Assembly (NCBI GenBank): GCA_028749255.1
Contig: JAQTYE010000011.1
Coordinates: forward strand, 1-34,689
Source of the DNA: Paracoccaceae bacterium
GTDB taxonomy: Bacteria; Pseudomonadota; Alphaproteobacteria; Rhodobacterales; Rhodobacteraceae
DNA length: 34,689 nucleotides
Direction: 5' to 3'
Shown: positions 34,077 through 34,689 of the stretch, in pieces
How positions within the stretch are numbered: position 1 is the first letter of the stretch
Layout: each line of letters starts with the position of its first letter
Translations under genes and position numbers: made by a program
The notes under the pieces: model-generated
Seen by the model: only the letters and a program-made list of their open reading frames with translations
Database searches by the model: none
Told to the model about the DNA's origin: nothing

Positions 34077-34689
34077 TTATGCCAAGCCAGGCAGAACGGC
34101 TTTCGTGCCCGCAACAATCATTTCAACCGATATTGCGAGCAATATCAAACCCATGAGGCGCGTCATGATCACACGCATTGTGTCGGTGAGAACTTTTTCA
34201 GAGAGCGATGCGAAAAACAGCACGACAAACAGCATTGCCAGAATGACGGCAACGACCCCGCCGATTTCCATCAATCCTTCGAAGCCTTTTGCATGCCCCG
34301 CGTAAATGATGAGGGTCGTGATCGTGCCCGGTCCGACGATCATCGGAAAGGTGATGGGGTAAAAGGCAAGACCGGAGAGGTCCTGCATGTGGTCCTGCTC
34401 TTTTTCTGTTCCGTGGTGGGACGTTATACTGTCGCCATTCAGCATGGACCAAGCAATATGGGCCAAGACGGCGCCGCCAGCGATGCGAAATTGATCAATG
34501 GTGATACCAAAGAAGCCGATGATCTTCTGCCCGGTAAAGAGGAGCACGGCACACATGATTGCCGAAAACAGTGTTACTTTGGCGGCCAGCGTGCGTTGCT
34601 GTGAGACTGTGAACCCTGCGGTCAGTGCAAGAAAGATCGGCAGGTTCACAAAAGGGTTCATGATCGCGAAGAACGCCCCGAAAGCTTTG
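34077..34689 (-). CDS. MarC-family membrane protein, 5' end outside window
   Basis: The visible 203 codons encode a hydrophobic protein with six likely membrane segments. The opening KAFGAFFAIMNPFVNLPIF and the later FYPITFPMIVGPGTIT are the family motifs of MarC/UPF0056 (NPF...P and the repeated P-GPG). The ATG at 34661 falls within the NPF motif and is therefore not the start; the frame continues to the right edge without a stop, so the true start is beyond it. MarC proteins were once linked to multiple antibiotic resistance, but that link was withdrawn; function is unknown. No operon partner is visible. Confidence 0.85.
   Translation of the reverse strand, partial: KAFGAFFAIMNPFVNLPIFLALTAGFTVSQQRTLAAKVTLFSAIMCAVLLFTGQKIIGFFGITIDQFRIAGGAVLAHIAWSMLNGDSITSHHGTEKEQDHMQDLSGLAFYPITFPMIVGPGTITTLIIYAGHAKGFEGLMEIGGVVAVILAMLFVVLFFASLSEKVLTDTMRVIMTRLMGLILLAISVEMIVAGTKAVLPGLA

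Noticed and set aside
1..34689. CRISPR array, tRNA or rRNA genes
   Set aside because: No regularly spaced repeats, no cloverleaf-like sequence with a CCA-type end, and no rRNA segments were recognised on either strand.

Overview
The window reads as chromosome of an alphaproteobacterium of the Rhodobacteraceae (Rhodobacter/Paracoccus/Roseobacter relatives). The basis is the high GC and strong C/G third-position bias over the first 28.7 kb, a short prolyl-tRNA synthetase followed by a DUF2937 gene, LolC/F-LolD, an Hda-ppk1-ppx run, DUF4174 and DUF6497-type proteins, a pccB...pccA...methylmalonyl-CoA mutase locus, and a CCCCGG/TATTT/CAAGATGA-type intergenic element typical of the family. This assignment is from recall of family content, not from a search.

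Layout. 1-878 (minus): the start of one alpha/beta hydrolase cut by the window edge and a complete ABHD10-like hydrolase. 1083-3484 (plus): thrS and a cold-shock gene, each with a clear intrinsic terminator. 3564-9466 (minus): a small HTH protein, an ArsC/Spx-like protein, lolD, lolC, an exported di-heme cytochrome c peroxidase, a DUF2937 membrane protein and proS. 9570-16054 (plus): an orphan protein with faint ADP-ribosyltransferase-like features, an AI-2E/PerM-type permease, hda, ppk1 and ppx. A Pho-box-like sequence lies just before ppk1. 16051-18687 (minus): a four-gene operon (GNAT, TerB-DnaJ, endonuclease/exonuclease/phosphatase-fold protein, small exported protein). 18813-28722, mostly minus: the propionyl-CoA assimilation locus with pccB, pccA and methylmalonyl-CoA mutase. 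It is interspersed with small lipoproteins, family-specific unknowns, a sulfotransferase-like gene and one plus-strand DUF4174 gene.

The three propionate genes act in sequence: PccA/PccB carboxylate propionyl-CoA to methylmalonyl-CoA and the B12-dependent mutase isomerises it to succinyl-CoA. The epimerase is not in the window. Upstream of pccB is an AT-rich site with TTTGC half-sites resembling the operator of the short-chain acyl-CoA regulator PccR. The divergent position where that regulator is usually found is instead occupied by a dead IS5-family element.

From about 28.75 kb to the right edge the sequence changes character: lower GC, long non-coding stretches, a decayed transposase, an unrecognised 307-residue protein, a cupin, a cardiolipin synthase and the 5'-truncated end of a MarC-family gene. 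This is the accessory part of the window.

I found no rRNA, tRNA, CRISPR array or complete mobile element, and nothing that I can defend as a wholly new multi-gene system. The points most worth following are the pccB operator without its regulator, the Pho-type site abutting ppk1, the palindrome in front of the di-heme peroxidase, and the two orphan proteins.
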